The notes: generated by a model not told the origin, from the letters alone. Shown: positions 23,855 to 32,794, counted from the first letter of the stretch. The stretch is 47,714 nucleotides of DNA from Anaerolineales bacterium UBA2181 (GCA_002328075.1 DCVT01000025.1:1-47714), one strand, 5' to 3'. A program made the numbers and translations.

Positions 23855-26276
23855 GTCTCCGCTGCAGGACGAGCGCCACCACCATGCCGGCCGCCCCGTA
23901 TGCCCCTGCGCCCAGGAGCAGCACCGCCTGGAATCCCAGGCTCAAAGCCAGCTGGGCCGCCAGAACGCTGCCCACGACCGAGCAGCTCCCGTTGATCGCC
24001 CACGCCCAGGGTATAAGAGCCGACCTTGCGGGCGCGGACTCGAGCAGCGCCAATCCGCGGGCAAAAGGCACCCCCATCAGAAAACATAGCGGCGCCAGGC
24101 CCAGAAGGGACAGCACCAACCGGCCGGCCAGTGGCCATCCGAGCACCAGGGGAAAGAGCAACCGGAACAGAGCGGGCAGGACGGCCGCGGTTGCGGCGAT
24201 CAGCGCCAGGGCGGTGGTCGGCCGCCAGCGCCGCGCGGTCAGGCTCCCCAGACCTGTGTACAGCAGGACCGCAAAGAGGGTCGCAGCCAGCGAAAGGGTA
24301 GGGTGGTCCAGCAGTAAGATGAACTGCTGGATCAGCGGGATCTCTACCAACATAAAGCCGACGCCCAGCAGACCAAAGTACACGCCGATGGCCCACGAGG
24401 GGGGATCCGCCGGACCCGGACGCGCCGTGCGAGGGCGCCGGCGCACTGCCAATGGCAGCAGGATCAGCACGGCTGAGGACACGACGGTCATCAACAGCAA
24501 CACCAGCAGCACCAGGTAGCCGGCGCCTCCGAGGGGTTGCCAACTGGTCCCCAGTTCAGCCAGGACCTGCCCGGCCTGGCTCCATTTGAAAAAGTGGAAG
24601 AAGAACGGGCGATCATCCGTGGGTGGCGTGATCTCGTATTCGGACTCGCGGTAGATCGCCCGGCGATCGGCGGCCGCGATCAGCTCGGTGTAGGCATCAA
24701 AGTAGGATGAGCGCAGGAGGACGGCGAATCGGTTCGATTCATCGGCGGTCATTCCCGGGTAATACGAAAGGTCGAACCGGAGCTGTTCGCAGAATGACGT
24801 TACCTGGGCCAACTCAGCGTCTGTCCAGGCCGAGGCCTTGACCAGCAGGACGCCGGTCTGAAATGAGCGGTACGCTACCAGGTGCGCTTCGGGCCGTTCA
24901 ACTCCGCGAGCCGAGAGCGCTTCCAATGCCATGGCCACCAGCCGAACCGTTTCACTGGGGGGGCTCTGCAACCAGCGCGTCATCACCAGAATCCCGTCGT
25001 CCTGCAACCGGGCCATGTAGGCGGCCAGTGCCTGCACTGTGTAGCGATAGTCCTCGCTCAGGCTATAGGCTCCGGAGCGCACCGGCCGGTAGCCGTCGTT
25101 CAGCGCCAGTTGGATGACATCGTATCGCTCCTGTCCCTGGCGGACGAACGATCGCAACCCGGTAACCTGGACCCCCACCCGCGAGTCGTCGTAAAGACCG
25201 CCGGTGAACGCGCCCAAGTCCTCGCGCACCACCCGCACCAGAAGCGGGTTCGGCTCGACAACCGTCACCCGGCCCGACCCGTTGGCCAGGGCGACCGCCA
25301 CGGCCAGGCCGCCGCCCGGCTGCAGAACCAGCCCGTTGCCGCCCGGCCGGAGCTGGAAAGCCAAAGCCTCCGGCAGCGCCCGCTCCCATCCGCCTCCCTC
25401 GGCGGCCGAGGTGATGGGCATCAGGTGGTCACCGTCCACTGCCACGCCCATCTGAACCGGAAAGGGCCCATCATAGACCATGCTCAGTCCGGGCAAGGAG
25501 CGAATGCTTGGGCTGTCCACCACATCCACCCGGGAAAAGGTGTTCCAGCGGCTGCTTACCAGAGTGGCATCCGGGTTGAGCAGCGCCTGAAAGACGCTCT
25601 TGTAAGGCGAGAGTTGCAGTGCGAGCCAATCTGGCGGGCTGCCAAGCCAGGTTCCGATCAGCCACAACGCTGCCAGCACGAACGCCGATTGCCCCACCGG
25701 AACCCCCCGGAGCGATTGCCGGCCGAGACCTGACACGATCAGCACCGCCGCACCCAGCAGTGCCATACCGGCGCCGAACAACACCGTGCGTTCGGCGCCG
25801 AGATTGGACAGCAACGGCAGGACCACAAGGCAACCGGCGGCCGAGCCGGTCAGGTTCACGGCATACGTTCGGTTGGATCGAGCGGGATCGGCGGCCAACA
25901 GGAGGCCGACCGCCAGCCCGCTGAAAAGGAACGGCACAGCCAGGGCGAAGAGCTGCCCGCTGAGGTAGATCCACTGCCGGCTGTCCCAGGCAATGGCATA
26001 CGAGTCAAACGGAATTCGGTTGGCCGCCAGGTAGCTGCCCAGGATGGAGACGCCGCAGCCGGTTGCCAGCCAGCCCAGCCGACCGCGCACCGGATGCCGG
26101 ACAAGGCCGGGGGCCACGGACAGCAACGTCCCGCTGGCGCCGCTGCCGAGCAACGCCAGGCTGATCACCAGGAAGCTAAAGTGGTAGAACTGCGATACCG
26201 AAAAGATGCGGGTCAACACCAACTCAAACACCAGCGTGCCCGCGGAAACCAGAAACAGCGCTGCCTGGACTGCCAT
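23841..26276 (-). CDS. spermidine-synthase-like integral membrane protein
   Basis: An 811-residue protein with hydrophobic helices at both ends (about 1-230 and 600-811) and a soluble Rossmann-type segment between them. The middle contains VTVVEPNPLLVRVVREDLG and YDVIQLALNDGY, matching the SAM-binding core of aminopropyltransferases, but the polyamine-site residues are not clearly conserved. Such large proteins are annotated as spermidine-synthase-like and their function is not established; a membrane methyltransferase or transporter-linked enzyme is possible. ATG 26276 has no strong ribosome site. No polyamine genes are nearby. Confidence 0.75.
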   Translation of the reverse strand: MAVQAALFLVSAGTLVFELVLTRIFSVSQFYHFSFLVISLALLGSGASGTLLSVAPGLVRHPVRGRLGWLATGCGVSILGSYLAANRIPFDSYAIAWDSRQWIYLSGQLFALAVPFLFSGLAVGLLLAADPARSNRTYAVNLTGSAAGCLVVLPLLSNLGAERTVLFGAGMALLGAAVLIVSGLGRQSLRGVPVGQSAFVLAALWLIGTWLGSPPDWLALQLSPYKSVFQALLNPDATLVSSRWNTFSRVDVVDSPSIRSLPGLSMVYDGPFPVQMGVAVDGDHLMPITSAAEGGGWERALPEALAFQLRPGGNGLVLQPGGGLAVAVALANGSGRVTVVEPNPLLVRVVREDLGAFTGGLYDDSRVGVQVTGLRSFVRQGQERYDVIQLALNDGYRPVRSGAYSLSEDYRYTVQALAAYMARLQDDGILVMTRWLQSPPSETVRLVAMALEALSARGVERPEAHLVAYRSFQTGVLLVKASAWTDAELAQVTSFCEQLRFDLSYYPGMTADESNRFAVLLRSSYFDAYTELIAAADRRAIYRESEYEITPPTDDRPFFFHFFKWSQAGQVLAELGTSWQPLGGAGYLVLLVLLLMTVVSSAVLILLPLAVRRRPRTARPGPADPPSWAIGVYFGLLGVGFMLVEIPLIQQFILLLDHPTLSLAATLFAVLLYTGLGSLTARRWRPTTALALIAATAAVLPALFRLLFPLVLGWPLAGRLVLSLLGLAPLCFLMGVPFARGLALLESAPARSALIPWAWAINGSCSVVGSVLAAQLALSLGFQAVLLLGAGAYGAAGMVVALVLQRRLNRG

Positions 26277-26353
26277 GGCCGGTTCATTGTAGCATGGTGC
26301 CGCGTCGGCAACAATCGACCGGGAGCCTTGACGATAACTCGGCCGATGCGCCG

Positions 26354-26381
26354 TTGGCGGGTGGGGAGGATGCGGTATAAT
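26354..26381 (+). promoter_or_regulatory. promoter for the PatB/MalY aminotransferase
   Basis: TTGGCG (26354-26359), 16-nt spacer, TATAAT (26376-26381). Leader of about 50 nt to the ATG at 26439. Confidence 0.5.
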
Positions 26382-26438
26382 CGGCCCCGTTCCGAGTCCA
26401 GGGCCCGCCGGCGGCCCGGAAAGGACAGGCAGTCAGTG

Positions 26439-27596
26439 ATGGAGTTCGACCAGATCATAGATCGGCGAGGCACAGACAGCGTCAAATGGCAGGCCTACGG
26501 TCAGGCGCTGCCGCTGTGGGTGGCGGATATGGATTTCGCGGCGCCCGAGCCGGTGGTCGCGGCGCTGCGGCGGCGGGTGGAGCATGGGGTCTTTGGGTAT
26601 CCGGTGTTGCCGGCTGAGCTGCGCGAGGTGATCCGCGAATGGCTTCGCCGGCGGCATGGCTGGGAGGTGGAGCCCGAGGCCATCAGCTTCCAGCCGGGGG
26701 TGATGAAAGGGGTGAACCTGGTCGCCCGGGCTGTCGGGCAGCCGGGCGACGGGATTCTGGTGCAGCCGCCCGTCTACCCTCCCTTTTTCGATGTTCCGCC
26801 GAACTGCGGCCGGCACCTGCAGGTGGCGCAGGTGCTGCCGGTGGACGGCCGGTACGAAATCGATTTCGACGCGCTGGAAGCGGCCGTCGCCGACCGCACG
26901 CGGCTCTTTTTGCTCTGCAACCCGCACAATCCGCTCGGCCGAGCCTTTCGCCGAGCCGAACTCGAGCAGATGGCGGATATCTGCCTGCGCCACGACCTGA
27001 TCATCTGCTCGGACGAGATCCACTCCGATCTCGTCTTCCGCGGGCACCGGCATGTGCCGATCGCGTCGCTCTCGACCGAGGTGGCGCAGCGGACCGTCAC
27101 CTGCTTTGCCCCCAGCAAGACCTTTAACATTCCCGGCCTGGCCTTTTCGGTGATGGTGATTCAGAACCCGGAGCTGAGACGGCCGGTCGAAACCGTGGGG
27201 GCGGGAATTGTCCGGGGTTCACACCTGCTCGGTTACACGGCGGCGCTGGCTGCCTATCGGGACTGCGAGCCGTGGCTGGAGGCGCTGCTGCGCTACCTGG
27301 AGGCCAACCGCGACTATCTGGTGGACTGGCTGCACCGCCGCCTGCCACGGCTGACGTTGCCCACGCCGGAAGCGACCTACCTGGCCTGGCTGGATTGTCG
27401 CGAGGCCGGCATACCGGCCGGCCTGTCGCCCCACCGTTTCTTTCTGGATCAGGCTGCGGTGGCGCTCAACGACGGCGCTGCCTTTGGGCCCGGAGGTGCA
27501 GGGTTTGTGCGCCTCAACTTTGGTTGTCCACGTGCCACACTCACCGAGGCGCTGGAGCAGATGGAGCGTGCGCTGGCGGAGGCGGCCGCGGCGTAG
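26439..27596 (+). CDS. PLP-dependent C-S lyase/aminotransferase, PatB/MalY type
   Basis: A 385-residue fold-type I PLP enzyme. The start is set at ATG 26439 (AAGGA upstream). LPLWVADMDFAAPEPV near the N-terminus and GVFGYP are hallmarks of MalY/PatB cystathionine beta-lyases; NPHNPLGR (161-168), DEIHSDL (192-198) and PLP-Lys227 in SKTFNIPG follow. Members cleave cystathionine or cysteine conjugates to pyruvate, ammonia and a thiol; MalY also acts as a regulator in E. coli. It probably shares a transcript with the glucosidase 53 nt downstream, a context that recalls malY near sugar genes but does not prove a link. Confidence 0.9.
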   Translation: MEFDQIIDRRGTDSVKWQAYGQALPLWVADMDFAAPEPVVAALRRRVEHGVFGYPVLPAELREVIREWLRRRHGWEVEPEAISFQPGVMKGVNLVARAVGQPGDGILVQPPVYPPFFDVPPNCGRHLQVAQVLPVDGRYEIDFDALEAAVADRTRLFLLCNPHNPLGRAFRRAELEQMADICLRHDLIICSDEIHSDLVFRGHRHVPIASLSTEVAQRTVTCFAPSKTFNIPGLAFSVMVIQNPELRRPVETVGAGIVRGSHLLGYTAALAAYRDCEPWLEALLRYLEANRDYLVDWLHRRLPRLTLPTPEATYLAWLDCREAGIPAGLSPHRFFLDQAAVALNDGAAFGPGGAGFVRLNFGCPRATLTEALEQMERALAEAAAA

Positions 27597-27649
27597 CTTC
27601 CGACCATTCGATTGACGACGGTAACGTTTATGGATGCATGGAGGCACCC

Positions 27650-29362
27650 GTGACTCAACCCTCTCAACTGGCGTGGTGGCAACGCGCCGTCTTTTATCAG
27701 ATCTATCCGCGCAGCTTTGCCGACGGGAACGGCGACGGCATCGGCGACCTGCCGGGCGCCATCGCCAAACTGGATTACCTGGCCGACCTGGGGATCGACG
27801 CGATCTGGCTTTCGCCGCACTATCCGTCGCCCCAATTCGATTGTGGCTACGATATTGCGGATTACACCGGGGTGAACCCCGAATACGGCACGATGGACGA
27901 TTTCCGGCTGTTCCTGGAGGGCGCCCACCGCCGGGGAATTCGGGTCATTCTGGACCTGGTTCTCAACCACACCTCGCATCAACATCCCTGGTTCCGAGAG
28001 TCCTGCGCCGGCCGCAGCGCGGCCAAACGTGATTGGTACATCTGGCGAGACGGTCGCGATGGCGGGCCGCCCAACGATTGGCTCTCGACCTTTGGTGGTT
28101 CTGCCTGGGAATACGACCCGTCTACGGGCCAGTACTACTACCACTACTTTTTCCGCCAGCAGCCTGACCTGAACTGGCGCAACCCGGCGGTCAAGCAGGC
28201 CATGTTCGACGCGGTTCGCTTCTGGCTGGACATGGGGGTGGACGGGTTCCGGTTGGATGCCATTGGCACCATCTACGAGGACCCGGCCATGCCCGACCAT
28301 GGCACCGGGTTGACCCTGGTGGACCTGCAGCGCAAGGCTATGGAAGCCCAGACCGACGAGGACAAGGCAGCCGCCGGGAAGCGCTGGCTGGCGGTTTTTG
28401 GAGCTCAGTTGGATCAACCCGAGTTGCATGACCTGATGCGAGCGCTGCGGTCGGTGGTTGACGAGTACGATGACCGCATTTTGGTGGGTGAGACGGATGA
28501 TCTGGCTTATTGCGGCACCGGCAGCGATGAGCTCCACATGGTGTTCAACTTTTCGCTGATGCGTGTCGATCGGTTGACACCAGTTCACGTACGGTCCAAT
28601 CAGGCCGAACGACTGGCGGCCCTTCCACCAGGGGGCTGGCCATGCAACACCTTGGGCAACCACGATAGCCCTCGCATCCACAACCGCTTTGGCGACGGCT
28701 TGCATGACGATGCGCTGGCCCGTCTCTCCCTGGCATTGGTGCTCTGCCTTCGCGGCACTCCTTTTCTCTACAACGGTGAGGAGATCGGAATGACCGACCT
28801 GTTGCTGGAAGATCCGGCCGATCTACGGGACCTGCTGGGGGTGTGGATCTACCAGACCGCTCGGGACGAACTGGGTTTGCCGCCTGAGATGGCGATGTAC
28901 CTGGCCGTGACCAACTCGCGCGATCGCAACCGCACGCCCATGCACTGGAGCAGCGGCCCGAACGGCGGTTTCTGCCCCGCCGCCGTAAAACCATGGCTTC
29001 CGGTCCACCCCAACCACGCTGCCGGCATCAATGTGGCCGATCAGCAGGACCACCCGGGATCGCTGCTGAACACCTACCGGGCCTTCCTGCGGTTCCGGCG
29101 GAGCGCGCCGGCGCTCATCGCCGGGGATTATGCCCCGCTCCAGGTACACGACCGGGACCTGCTGGTCTTCTTGCGGCGCACCGCAACCCAGCGTTGTCTG
29201 GTGGTGCTCAACTATTCAGCCCATCCGGGCCGCCTTCAGGCCGACCCAGCATTGCCGCCGTCCGGCCGGTTGCTCTTTGGCACCCACCGCGAGGCCGGAA
29301 CGGGACTGGCCCTGCCGGACCTGGAGATTGGACCGTTTGAGTGCCTGATCGTGGAGGTGTGA
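27650..29362 (+). CDS. GH13 alpha-glucosidase/oligo-1,6-glucosidase type
   Basis: A 570-residue cytosolic glycoside hydrolase of family 13. GTG 27650 has GGAGG 5 nt before it; the in-frame ATG 27638 has no such site. Conserved regions: DLVLNHTS (102-109), GFRLDAIG with nucleophile Asp203, general acid Glu281 in ILVGETDD, and NTLGNHDSPR with Asp339. VFYQIYPRSFADGNGDGIGD at the N-terminus and QPDLNW are typical of enzymes splitting short alpha-glucans, sucrose-like sugars or trehalose relatives. Specificity is not settled by sequence. Confidence 0.92.
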   Translation: MTQPSQLAWWQRAVFYQIYPRSFADGNGDGIGDLPGAIAKLDYLADLGIDAIWLSPHYPSPQFDCGYDIADYTGVNPEYGTMDDFRLFLEGAHRRGIRVILDLVLNHTSHQHPWFRESCAGRSAAKRDWYIWRDGRDGGPPNDWLSTFGGSAWEYDPSTGQYYYHYFFRQQPDLNWRNPAVKQAMFDAVRFWLDMGVDGFRLDAIGTIYEDPAMPDHGTGLTLVDLQRKAMEAQTDEDKAAAGKRWLAVFGAQLDQPELHDLMRALRSVVDEYDDRILVGETDDLAYCGTGSDELHMVFNFSLMRVDRLTPVHVRSNQAERLAALPPGGWPCNTLGNHDSPRIHNRFGDGLHDDALARLSLALVLCLRGTPFLYNGEEIGMTDLLLEDPADLRDLLGVWIYQTARDELGLPPEMAMYLAVTNSRDRNRTPMHWSSGPNGGFCPAAVKPWLPVHPNHAAGINVADQQDHPGSLLNTYRAFLRFRRSAPALIAGDYAPLQVHDRDLLVFLRRTATQRCLVVLNYSAHPGRLQADPALPPSGRLLFGTHREAGTGLALPDLEIGPFECLIVEV

Positions 29363-29473
29363 GGAGGCAGCAGCGAGCGGCGCCCGCGCTGATCGCGGCA
29401 TAAGTTGGGGCCGTTCCAGTGGAACCGCCCGGTGCGCAGGCCATCGGAGTAGAAACGGAAAGGAAGCAAAACC

Positions 29474-30616
29474 ATGCAGTACCGCACATTCGGCCGACTG
29501 GACTGGCGGGTCTCGGCCCTCGGTTTCGGCGCCATGCGCCTGCCGGTTCTCGGTGACGAGGCCAAGCAGATCGATGCCGAGCGCGCGACCGAGATGCTGC
29601 ACACCGCCATCGACGGCGGCGTCAATTATGTGGATACGGCCTATGGCTACCACGGCGGCAAGAGCGAAGGTTTTCTCGGTCAGGCGTTGCAGGGCGGCTA
29701 CCGGCAGCGGGTCATGCTGGCCACCAAGCTCCCCTGTTGGTTGGTGGAAAAGCCGGACGATTTCGACCGCCTGCTGAACGAGCAGTTGGAGCGCCTGCAG
29801 GTCCCACAGGTTGATTTTTACCTTTTCCATGCACTGAACGGCAAGGCGTGGCCCAAGCTGCGCGACCTGAAGGCACTGGATTGGGCGGAACGGGCGATGG
29901 CAGACGGGCGCATCGGGCACCTGGGCTTTTCGTTCCACGACAGCCTGGACGTCTTTCAGGAGATTGTGGACGGGTACGACGGCTGGACACTGGCCCAGAT
30001 CCAATACAACTATATGGACACCGACTATCAGGCCGGGACGCAGGGGCTGCGCTACGCGGCCGGCAAAGGGCTGGCAGTGGTGGTCATGGAACCCATCCGA
30101 GGCGGTATGTTGGCCCGCACGCCGCCGGCGCCCATCCTGAAGCTGTGGGACCAGGCGCCTGTCAGACGCAGCCCGGCCGAGTGGGCGCTTCAGTGGGTGT
30201 GGCAGCAGCCTGAGGTGTCGGTTGTCCTCAGCGGGATGAGCACCCTGGAGCAAGTGGTGGAGAACCTGTCGAGCGCGGCGCGCTCTGGACCGGCTTTATT
30301 GACGGTGGACGATCTGGCGCTGGTCGATCAGGTCCGGGACAAATACCGGGAGCTGGCTCCCATACCGTGCACAGGCTGCCAATATTGCCTGCCGTGCCCC
30401 AGCGAGGTCGCCATACCGCGGATTTTCGAGTTCTATAACGACGCCATGATGTACAACGACCTGGGCCCGGCGCGGCTGCGGTATAGCTGGCTGAAGGAGG
30501 AGGAGCGGGCTTCGGCCTGCGAGGAGTGCGGCGCGTGCGAGGCGCTCTGCCCGCAGGCCATCGAGATCATCGAGTGGCTGAAAAAGGCGGGCGAGGTGCT
30601 GGGGCAGCAACAGTAG
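29474..30616 (+). CDS. aldo-keto reductase with C-terminal 2[4Fe-4S] ferredoxin domain
   Basis: A 380-residue two-domain oxidoreductase. The AKR barrel (1-about 275) has GFGAMRLP, catalytic Asp54 and Tyr59 (DTAYGYHGGKSE), Lys85 (ATKLP) and His119 (LFHAL). The tail carries cysteine clusters CTGCQYCLPC (about 299-308) and CEECGACEALC (about 350-360), as in the family of ferredoxin-tailed AKRs of anaerobes, where electrons may come from iron-sulphur clusters rather than NADPH alone. The substrate is unknown. Two degraded copies of its C-terminal half lie downstream (31949-32388 and 33169-33239), so this locus has been duplicated. Confidence 0.92.
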   Translation: MQYRTFGRLDWRVSALGFGAMRLPVLGDEAKQIDAERATEMLHTAIDGGVNYVDTAYGYHGGKSEGFLGQALQGGYRQRVMLATKLPCWLVEKPDDFDRLLNEQLERLQVPQVDFYLFHALNGKAWPKLRDLKALDWAERAMADGRIGHLGFSFHDSLDVFQEIVDGYDGWTLAQIQYNYMDTDYQAGTQGLRYAAGKGLAVVVMEPIRGGMLARTPPAPILKLWDQAPVRRSPAEWALQWVWQQPEVSVVLSGMSTLEQVVENLSSAARSGPALLTVDDLALVDQVRDKYRELAPIPCTGCQYCLPCPSEVAIPRIFEFYNDAMMYNDLGPARLRYSWLKEEERASACEECGACEALCPQAIEIIEWLKKAGEVLGQQQ

Positions 30617-30696
30617 GTCTGACCTGTTTCGTGAGACCCCTCCCTTTGCCCGCTCGCCCAGGTGCGGAACAACGGTCTTTGTCGATAGGCATCTCC

Positions 30697-30972
30697 ATGG
30701 CTGGAACGGAAGGCCTTGTGGAAGCTGGCCTGGTCTGGGACTATGATACACCCGATGCCGAGCATCAAGACGAGGCGTTTCGCCGCTGGACCGTTGCGCG
30801 CGTCCTGACCCGAGGGCGATCCGAGGATATCCGGGTCATCGGATTGGATACGATCCACACCTACCCGCGGAATCTCGTGCTGCCGCCGCGGATTCGACGT
30901 TTCTGGGGGTGGTACTTTGGCCTGCCTGATCTCAGAGAGCGCCATGGAATTGCTGACTCCTCTGCAGCGTAG
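30697..30972 (+). CDS. DUF6922-like protein, putative antitoxin of an AbiEii-type pair
   Basis: A 91-residue protein with the pattern LVWDYD, then RRWTVARVLTRG, DIRVIGLDTI, and LPPRIRRFWGWYFG. This resembles short DUF6922 proteins, which I recall being encoded directly upstream of AbiEii-type nucleotidyltransferase toxins. Consistent with that, the first codons of an AbiEii-like gene overlap its 3' end. The ribosome site is weak. With the toxin destroyed this is probably an orphan antitoxin. Confidence 0.55.
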   Translation: MAGTEGLVEAGLVWDYDTPDAEHQDEAFRRWTVARVLTRGRSEDIRVIGLDTIHTYPRNLVLPPRIRRFWGWYFGLPDLRERHGIADSSAA

Positions 30973-31012
30973 GCTGCTCTGTGAGATCGGACAGAGCCCT
31001 CTGTGCAGTAAT
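30944..31012 (+). pseudogene. AbiEii-like nucleotidyltransferase toxin, N-terminal remnant
   Basis: From ATG 30944 the frame reads MELLTPLQRRLL, then IGQSPL, the usual first helix of AbiEii/AbiGii toxins, in which the nucleotidyltransferase GGTAL motif should come shortly after. The match stops after about 23 codons and the sequence then runs into unrelated DNA and a histidine-kinase fragment. All catalytic motifs are missing. It overlaps the DUF6922 gene by 29 nt, as expected for the intact pair. Confidence 0.5.
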
Positions 31013-31084
31013 ATGCCCAAGTGCGTCACATGGGGGACAAGAGAGTGGGGGGTGAAGGTCAAGAAATCGTCAAGAAGCGGCCGT

Positions 31085-31213
31085 TCACACTGCCGGCAGG
31101 GCAAAGCCGGCCACCGTCCCCACCCCTTCCTGGCTCTCCAGCCAGAGGCGATCGCCGTGTGCCTCCACCAGCGCCCGGGCGATGGCAATCCATAGGCCGC
31201 TACCGCCCGCACC
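31085..31213 (-). pseudogene. histidine kinase C-terminal fragment, copy A
   Basis: Minus-strand translation gives the end of a HATPase_c domain: GAGGSGLW (G2 box), IARALVEAHGD, LWLESQEGVGT, GFALPAV and stop. Nothing of the kinase upstream of the G2 box is present; an in-frame stop lies just before it. About 95 bp are almost identical to copy B at 31849-31946. It is a broken gene end, not a functional kinase. Confidence 0.75.
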
Positions 31214-31227
31214 CCACTATTCTCGAT

Positions 31228-31512
31228 TCAGTACACCTCGTCGTGGGTGCCAATATCGAGCAGACCGATGACCTCTTGCCCGCCCTCCAGGTCGCGTTCT
31301 GTCAGGAACACAATACGGCAGCCATGACCGCACGAATACGCCCATAGCCCGGAGAGTCTGCCGCTCAACTTGTGACTTCCCAGGGCAGGTACAAACACGT
31401 CTGCCTGCATCTGTCTCAGGGCCGCTTCAATTTGGCGACGTAACCAAGGGCTGCGTTGGACATACCGGTGAAAAGCTCGTCTGAACTTGGGCGTGAGTAC
31501 CAGCTCTCTCAT
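31228..31512 (-). CDS. RelE/ParE-superfamily toxin (YafQ-like)
   Basis: A 94-residue protein. ELVLTPKFRRAFHRYVQ and PWLRRQIEAALRQM form the N-terminal helix pair; HKLSGRLSGLWAYSCGHGCRIVFL is the central sheet with the Arg of the toxin core, and LLDIGTHDEVY is the classical C-terminus with a His and Tyr. Family members cut mRNA on the ribosome. Its ATG overlaps the antitoxin stop (ATGA), the usual antitoxin-toxin order, and it appears intact. Confidence 0.85.
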   Translation of the reverse strand: MRELVLTPKFRRAFHRYVQRSPWLRRQIEAALRQMQADVFVPALGSHKLSGRLSGLWAYSCGHGCRIVFLTERDLEGGQEVIGLLDIGTHDEVY

Positions 31513-31739
31513 TCGGCATCTGCCAAGGCCTGCCCCAGTTCATCAATGACTTGGTCGGCAGTCTGGGGCTTGAGGTGGCCGGCGCGAAAAGCAGCCAGTG
31601 ACGCTTGCGCATCCCGGGCGATCTCGTCCCGCCGCGCCTCGATGTGGCGTTTGCGGATGATTTCGAGCAGCATCTCCTGCTGCTCGAACGAGAGCTGCAT
31701 CGCCATTTCAATCGTTCGATCAAGAGTTATCGCGCTCAT
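31509..31739 (-). CDS. antitoxin partner of the RelE-like toxin
   Basis: A 76-residue acidic, helical protein starting at ATG 31739 (MSAITLDRTIEMAMQL). The stretch QQEMLLEIIRKRHIEARRDEI and the tail ADQVIDEL resemble small antitoxins found beside RelE-like toxins. No DNA-binding fold can be assigned with certainty. It is coupled to the toxin by a 4-nt overlap. The pair lies on the minus strand between two histidine-kinase fragments. Confidence 0.75.
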   Translation of the reverse strand: MSAITLDRTIEMAMQLSFEQQEMLLEIIRKRHIEARRDEIARDAQASLAAFRAGHLKPQTADQVIDELGQALADAE

Positions 31740-31848
31740 CGTCCAAATACTCCACTGGGGTGTTTTGCGCGAACGTATTATGGCATGGCAGCCCATCCGG
31801 GCGAGGAGGGCTTTTTGCCACTCCAAGAAGTGTCAACAAAGGCGGCTT

Positions 31849-31946
31849 TCAGGCGACCGGCAGGGTAAAGCCGGCCACCGTCCCCACCCCCTCCTGGCTC
31901 TCCAGCCAGAGGCGGCCGCCGTGCGCCTCCACCAGCGCCCGCGCGC
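31849..31946 (-). pseudogene. histidine kinase C-terminal fragment, copy B
   Basis: The same HATPase_c tail as copy A (ARALVEAHGG, LWLESQEGVGT, GFTLPVA and stop), cut slightly later at its 5' side. It ends abruptly next to the aldo-keto reductase fragment that begins at 31949 on the other strand, so the join is a recombination junction. Confidence 0.75.
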
Positions 31947-31948
31947 GG

Positions 31949-32388
31949 TTTGGCGGCGGCGGTCATGGAGCCGGTACGTGGCGGCGTGCTGGCTCTGAGC
32001 GGGATGAGCACCAAGCAGGCAGAAGAAAACGTGGCCAGCGCCGGCCGTTCGGGGCCGGGGACCCTGTCAGCCGAGGAGTTGGAGCTGATCGGCCGGGCGC
32101 GCGACCGGAATCGCCAGCTGGCGCCTATTCCCTGCCCCCAATGCGGCCACTGCCAGCCGCCGACGGGCCAGCCAGGTCAACATCCCGCGTATCTTGGAGC
32201 TCTACAACGAGGCGATAATGTACGACGACGTGGCTCCGTCGCGGCTGCGGAGTGGCTGACGCAAGGAGGAGAGGTCGCCGGCCGCCTGCATCGAGTGTGG
32301 CGAGTGCCTGGAAAAATGCCCGCGGCACATCGAGATCCCGGATTGGATGGAGAAGGCGCACGAGCCGCTGGCTTCGCACCAGGCCTGA
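31949..32388 (+). pseudogene. degraded aldo-keto reductase/ferredoxin gene
   Basis: Corresponds to the C-terminal half of the intact gene at 29474-30616. Frame 1 reads GLAAAVMEPVRGG, then jumps to LSGMSTKQAEENV (about 45 residues deleted) and CPQCGHC. A frameshift near 32165 leads to VNIPRILELYNEAIMYDD, which ends in TGA at 32257. A further shift restores CIECGECLEKCPRHIEIPDWM and the stop at 32386-32388. It is too divergent from the intact gene to be a recent copy, so it is either a second paralog or an old duplicate. Confidence 0.8.
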
Positions 32389-32479
32389 CCGCGGGGGAGA
32401 CTCGCGTGGTGTGTGCCGATCCGGATATGTGCTTAAGGAGTGACGAATCACACTGCCGGGTACTCCTCTTCGGTATGAC

Positions 32480-32508
32480 TTGACATGCATCCGGGCGTGT
32501 GGTACCAT
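32480..32508 (+). promoter_or_regulatory. promoter of the RHH-MazF module
   Basis: A perfect TTGACA (32480-32485), 17-nt spacer and TACCAT (32503-32508). Start expected near 32515, a 25-nt leader with GGAGGT before ATG 32540. It lies directly after the aldo-keto reductase remnant. Confidence 0.55.
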
Positions 32509-32539
32509 GAAGGTCGATACCAGGATTTGGAGGTGGATG

Positions 32540-32794
32540 ATGTCTGAGGCAACCCATTCTGTGCGCAAGCTGACGGTCTCACTACCAACCCGGTTGGCCG
32601 ATTTTCTCGACCGCGAGGCCATTCGTCTGAACGTGAGCCGGAGCAAACTCGTGGCAGACGCATTGCGGGAGATACAGGTTGCTGAGGAGGAACGGCTGGC
32701 TGTCGAAGGCTATCGCTTTTATGCCCACGAAGCGAGCGAGTTTGCACAGGCCAGCATCAGCGCGGCCGCGGAGGTACTGGACCATGCCGATTAG
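32540..32794 (+). CDS. ribbon-helix-helix antitoxin of a MazF pair
   Basis: An 84-residue protein; ATG 32540 is favoured over ATG 32537 by the spacing from GGAGGT. The start VRKLTVSLPTRLADFLDREA with NVSRSKLVADALRE is a CopG/MazE-type ribbon-helix-helix DNA-binding domain; the C-terminal half (EGYRFYAHEASEFAQ) would clamp the toxin. It probably represses its own promoter. It overlaps the toxin gene by 11 nt. Confidence 0.85.
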   Translation: MSEATHSVRKLTVSLPTRLADFLDREAIRLNVSRSKLVADALREIQVAEEERLAVEGYRFYAHEASEFAQASISAAAEVLDHAD

